NCBI GenBank assembly: GCA_001598975.1 | Contig: BBXU01000222.1 | Coordinates: forward strand, 1 to 10,460 | Source: Parachlorella kessleri | Lineage: Eukaryota > Chlorophyta > Trebouxiophyceae > Chlorellales > Chlorellaceae | Direction of reading: 5' to 3' | Length of the DNA: 10,460 nucleotides | In this document: one piece after another, positions 9,301-10,460 of the stretch | Layout of the letters: every line of letters begins with the position of its first letter | Position numbering within the stretch: the first letter of the stretch is position 1 | Program-made: the position numbers and the translations under genes | Notes under the pieces: generated by a model | Seen by the model: the letters and a program-made list of their open reading frames with translations, nothing else | The model's database searches: none | What the model was told of the DNA's origin: nothing

Positions 9301-10460
9301 TGGAAGAGATGGGTTGAGGCAAGCCAGTGGGAGCTGCAGTTTGGTTGCGGGGTCCTTATGCCTTCAACAACGAGCTGTCACCCATTTGTTAAGCCTGGGT
9401 TTGCGTGTCCTGCAGGTTGTGACCTCCTGGCTTCCCTCCCTGCTGCTCACCATCTACCAGGCTGTGGTGCTGCCGATCTACTTTTACACGTGTGCCCAGG
9501 TGCGCACGCTGGGGGAGTGTAAACACGCTGCACAGCTCGCGCTGCTGCTGCGCTTGGAGAATCAAACGGTCCCCAACGTCTCTATGGGGAAGTTTGGTGT
9601 GTGTGTGGGTTGTGGTGGTGGTATGTGTGTAGGGGGGGAGGGATTCAGGGTGTGTGTAGGGGGAGGCCGGGATTGGAGGGAGGGAGGCACGGTGAAATCT
9701 ACCCCACCCCAGTGGATCCTAGGCTTTGGTGAAGGAAAGCGGCGGAATCGAAAGGGTGCGCCGCATGGTCTGAGAATGCTAGTGCACCGCTGTACCTGTA
9801 CTGATGAGTCCAGGCACGGACGGTGCCGTGTCTAGATATGCACCGAGCCACCCTGCCGCAGGCCGAGGCGCAGCATGTGAGCCTAAGCGCCCTGGACCAC
9901 CGCTGCGCCCTGTACTTCTTCTACTGGAATGTTTTTAACTTCTTCCTGGGGGCGCTGCTGGGCGGGTCCGTGGCTGCCGGGATCCAGTCACTCATCTCGG
10001 GCGATGCAAGTGAGTCGGCGGGGAGGACGAAGTCCAGCTGAGTAGGGGCACAGGGTGGGCGTTTGTATAGGTATTGCATGGAGAAACACCAGCTGGTCGT
10101 TGCCTTGCACGGCTTGGTCTGGTATCTGCAGCTGACGTGGGCGGCAGGTCCCATGCCTTCCCCCCTGGCTTCCGAGGCAGCAGAAGTGTGAACCAAGTTG
10201 GGAACGTCGCCCTTAAGAACATGCTGTGACAGTAAGAAAAGGAGCCCGTAGGTCACCAGTATGTATCCACGTGCCCCACCCTCATAGTGGCTTCCCACAT
10301 CCCAAGCGCACATGTACCTCCCTTTAACCACCCGGCTGCAGAGTACTTCTTCAGCCTGCTGGGCGCGGCCATCGCGGCCTCCTCCAACTTCTTCGTCAAC
10401 TATGTGATGTTCCGAGGCATAGCCATGGTAAGGCTCTTCTCTGCTTTTGTGGAGAGGAAA
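3286..10460 (+). CDS. OSCA/CSC1-like (DUF221) stress-gated cation channel, multi-exon, 3' part outside window
   Basis: The family comprises hyperosmolality- or stretch-gated Ca2+-permeable channels of plasma or internal membranes (OSCA in plants, CSC1 in fungi, TMEM63 in animals). Exons: 3286-3305 (tentative), 3427-3636, 3913-3982, 4335-4579, 4745-4811, 5024-6078, 6841-7060, 7270-7955, 8116-8235, 8727-8809, 9035-9147, 9416-9499, 9862-10009 and 10342-10427. Every junction keeps phase, giving about 1,069 residues so far. Conserved blocks in order: an N-terminal helix (24-45) followed by YYGRLVLP and RPPP; RDAELLKTAGLDAL; TM1 ending VVLPVNFTGG; LTSQFLRMTMSNIP; TM2 (183-200); EYVALRQ; RYTVLV; TLFGDDLCSIIPVYPTK; AVDELQAALYNKERCRDR; PSFFVTFR and TQQAAMLASQ; PAPEPDNVNWPTLQ; TM3 (907-925); SWLPSLLLTIYQAVVLP (TM4); FFYWNVFNFFLGALLGGS (TM5); NFFVNYVMFRG (TM6). 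Sequons NFT, NVT and NST lie in the first outer loop. Relatives are typically 700-850 residues long; this one is enlarged by two low-complexity insertions. The first exon and the start of the seventh are the weakest calls. Confidence 0.9.
3983..4334 (+). other. Channel intron after the GLDAL exon
   Basis: A GTAGGT donor follows AGLDAL and a CCCTTCTGCAG acceptor precedes the TM1 exon; the join is phase 0. The upstream 70-base exon (3913-3982) is too short to show up as an open reading frame. It was found by reading from the TGTCGCAG acceptor in the phase left by the previous exon. The intron itself shows nothing further. Confidence 0.8.
5045..6025 (+). repeat. Low-complexity insertion in the channel's cytosolic loop (about 327 residues)
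   Basis: In relatives, TM2 and the following (Y)-ALR motif lead within a few tens of residues to the YTVLV strand. Here about 327 residues rich in Ala, Gly, Ser, Pro and Gln separate EYVALRQ from RYTVLV. The frame is open throughout and GC-rich, which favours translation. Features inside include AHQPQQAQQAQPG, an Arg-rich patch (RPRRQ) followed by STSESDEEGW that looks like an acidic-directed kinase site, and the less simple segment KAVSWASPEETQRLAAELF. A canonical donor CAG/GTGAGC lies exactly at the start of the insertion (5045), so part or all of it might be spliced out in some messages. Confidence 0.75.
6079..6840 (+). other. Long channel intron (762 bases), boundaries uncertain
   Basis: The conserved RYTVLVMDEG strand runs into a stop at 6080-6082, so the exon must end just before it; GT at 6079-6080 gives phase 2. 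The next certain coding block is VADKAWLHRREKSER. The acceptor ending at 6840 (CATGCGCAG) is the best one that keeps phase; one ending at 6867 also would. This is the longest intron in the window. A small exon inside it cannot be excluded. I see no recognisable motif on either strand, and the 131-codon minus-strand frame in it resembles nothing known. Confidence 0.55.
7360..7756 (+). repeat. Second low-complexity insertion in the channel's cytosolic domain
   Basis: After the conserved helix AVDELQAALYNKERCRDR comes about 130 residues of Ala, Gln, Glu and Gly-rich sequence. It includes a run of five Gln, a GGC/GCG triplet run at 7641-7659 that encodes poly-Ala, and glycine-rich linkers. A second helix (GKLKGRLEKAEGDVEAARQ) then leads to PPCPSFFVTFR. 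The insertion sits between the two helices of the cytosolic RNA-recognition-like fold, at a position expected to be a surface loop. The frame stays open through it and conserved blocks flank it in the same frame. Confidence 0.8.
7531..7576 (+). repeat. 18-base tandem repeat coding for PAGPEQ
   Basis: CCTGCTGGGCCCGAACAG occurs twice without change (7531-7548, 7549-7566), followed by a partial third copy (7567-7576) that departs at GGGCTTGAG. The unit is a multiple of three, so copy-number change would keep the frame. It lies within the second low-complexity insertion. Confidence 0.92.
8236..8726 (+). other. Channel intron between the PAPEPDNVNW exon and the TM3 exon
   Basis: The donor GTACGC lies at 8236 and the acceptor CCCATGTAG ends at 8726. 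The join yields PTLQRGWWNRTLRMPVV in phase 2, as expected for the helix leading into TM3. It contains a pentanucleotide repeat near 8424-8450. No further coding segment with family resemblance was found. Confidence 0.75.
8424..8450 (+). repeat. Pentanucleotide microsatellite (GCTGT)n
   Basis: About five units of GCTGT, the last slightly degenerate, lie in the intron before the TM3 exon. Two looser TGTGCT copies lie just upstream (8402-8416). Confidence 0.85.
8822..8872 (+). repeat. Polypyrimidine tract of TTCC/TCCC units
   Basis: About 50 bases are almost purely C and T, starting a dozen bases after the TM3 exon's donor at 8810. The tract lies upstream of both copies of the duplicated loop exon. 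Such tracts can bind polypyrimidine-tract proteins and influence exon choice; that role here is inferred from position only. Confidence 0.85.
8953..9023 (+). CDS. Duplicate (alternative) copy of the TM3-TM4 loop exon
   Basis: Copy 1 of a tandem exon pair. It follows the acceptor GGGTGCAG, the same as that before copy 2 at 9035, and takes the same phase-1 entry. It is open for 23 codons (IYSQLCTTLCPAGAELTW then AHFRH) and ends at a GTGGGG donor in phase 0, as copy 2 does. Copy 2 reads IGSQLSTTLCPAG and ends WWASLFRN. Both would join in frame to VVTSWLPSLLL at 9416. About 50 bases align with roughly seven differences, and four of the six differing codons are synonymous. Copy 1 lacks some 14 residues before the final WA..FR block. 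Copy 2 is the longer and is used in the main model here; whether copy 1 is ever used is unknown. Confidence 0.5.
9500..9861 (+). other. Channel intron after TM4, with a GT- and G-rich tract
   Basis: The donor GTGCGC follows PIYFYTCAQ and the acceptor CCCTGCCGCAG precedes AEAQHVSLSALDHR; the join is phase 0. Bases 9597-9688 are strongly GT-rich and then G-rich, with at least five runs of three or more G in about 55 bases. Reading through the donor keeps an open frame to 9835, but the protein loses all family resemblance and becomes Gly/Val/Cys repeats, so splicing is favoured. Confidence 0.8.
10010..10341 (+). other. Channel intron between TM5 and TM6 exons
   Basis: A strong GTGAGT donor follows SLISGDA and the acceptor CGGCTGCAG precedes the exon for KYFFSLLGAAI. 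The junction codon (phase 1) becomes Lys. Nothing else is recognised in it. The TM6 exon ends at a GTAAGG donor at 10428, and the remaining 33 bases are the start of the next intron. Confidence 0.82.

Noticed and set aside
9296..9835. 179-codon plus-strand frame spanning TM4 and the following intron
   Set aside because: Only the part at 9416-9499 is family-like. Before it there is a canonical acceptor, and after it a donor followed by simple GT/G-rich repeats.

Overview
The window is nuclear DNA of a green alga. It carries two intron-rich genes arranged head to head, recognised by joining short conserved coding blocks across introns. Short exons, introns of roughly 75 to 760 bases, fairly GC-rich exons, Ala/Gln/Ser/Pro/Gly-rich insertions inside otherwise conserved proteins, and GC-AG introns all suggest a chlorophyte, probably of the Chlamydomonas/Volvox/Haematococcus kind. 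The lineage is an inference from style; no taxonomic marker is present.

Minus strand, about 2789 down to beyond base 1: a calcineurin-like metallophosphoesterase in seven visible exons. All family motifs appear in order (DVH, GDVSDD, GNHE, the central His blocks, GHTH). The C-terminus lies outside the window. Two of its introns appear to start with GC rather than GT.

Bases 2790-3285: an intergenic interval of about 500 bases that should hold the promoters of both genes.

Plus strand, about 3286 to beyond 10460: a member of the OSCA/CSC1/TMEM63 family (DUF221, hyperosmolality- or stretch-gated cation channels). Fourteen exons give about 1,069 residues and reach only to about the middle of the channel. 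It has the N-terminal helix, TM1 with the N-glycosylated loop, TM2, a cytosolic domain swollen by two large low-complexity insertions, then TM3 to TM6 of the pore module. The rest lies downstream.

The most notable local signal is inside the channel gene. The exon for the loop between the third and fourth helices of the channel (TM3-TM4) is present twice in tandem, 82 bases apart. Each copy has a matching 3' splice site, an open frame in the right phase and a 5' splice site. Only 11 bases separate the copies, so both cannot be spliced into one message. This looks like a pair of mutually exclusive exons, or a very recent duplication. No RNA gene, transposon, CRISPR array or prokaryote-type operon was found. 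The two genes have no known joint pathway; their link is the shared upstream region.
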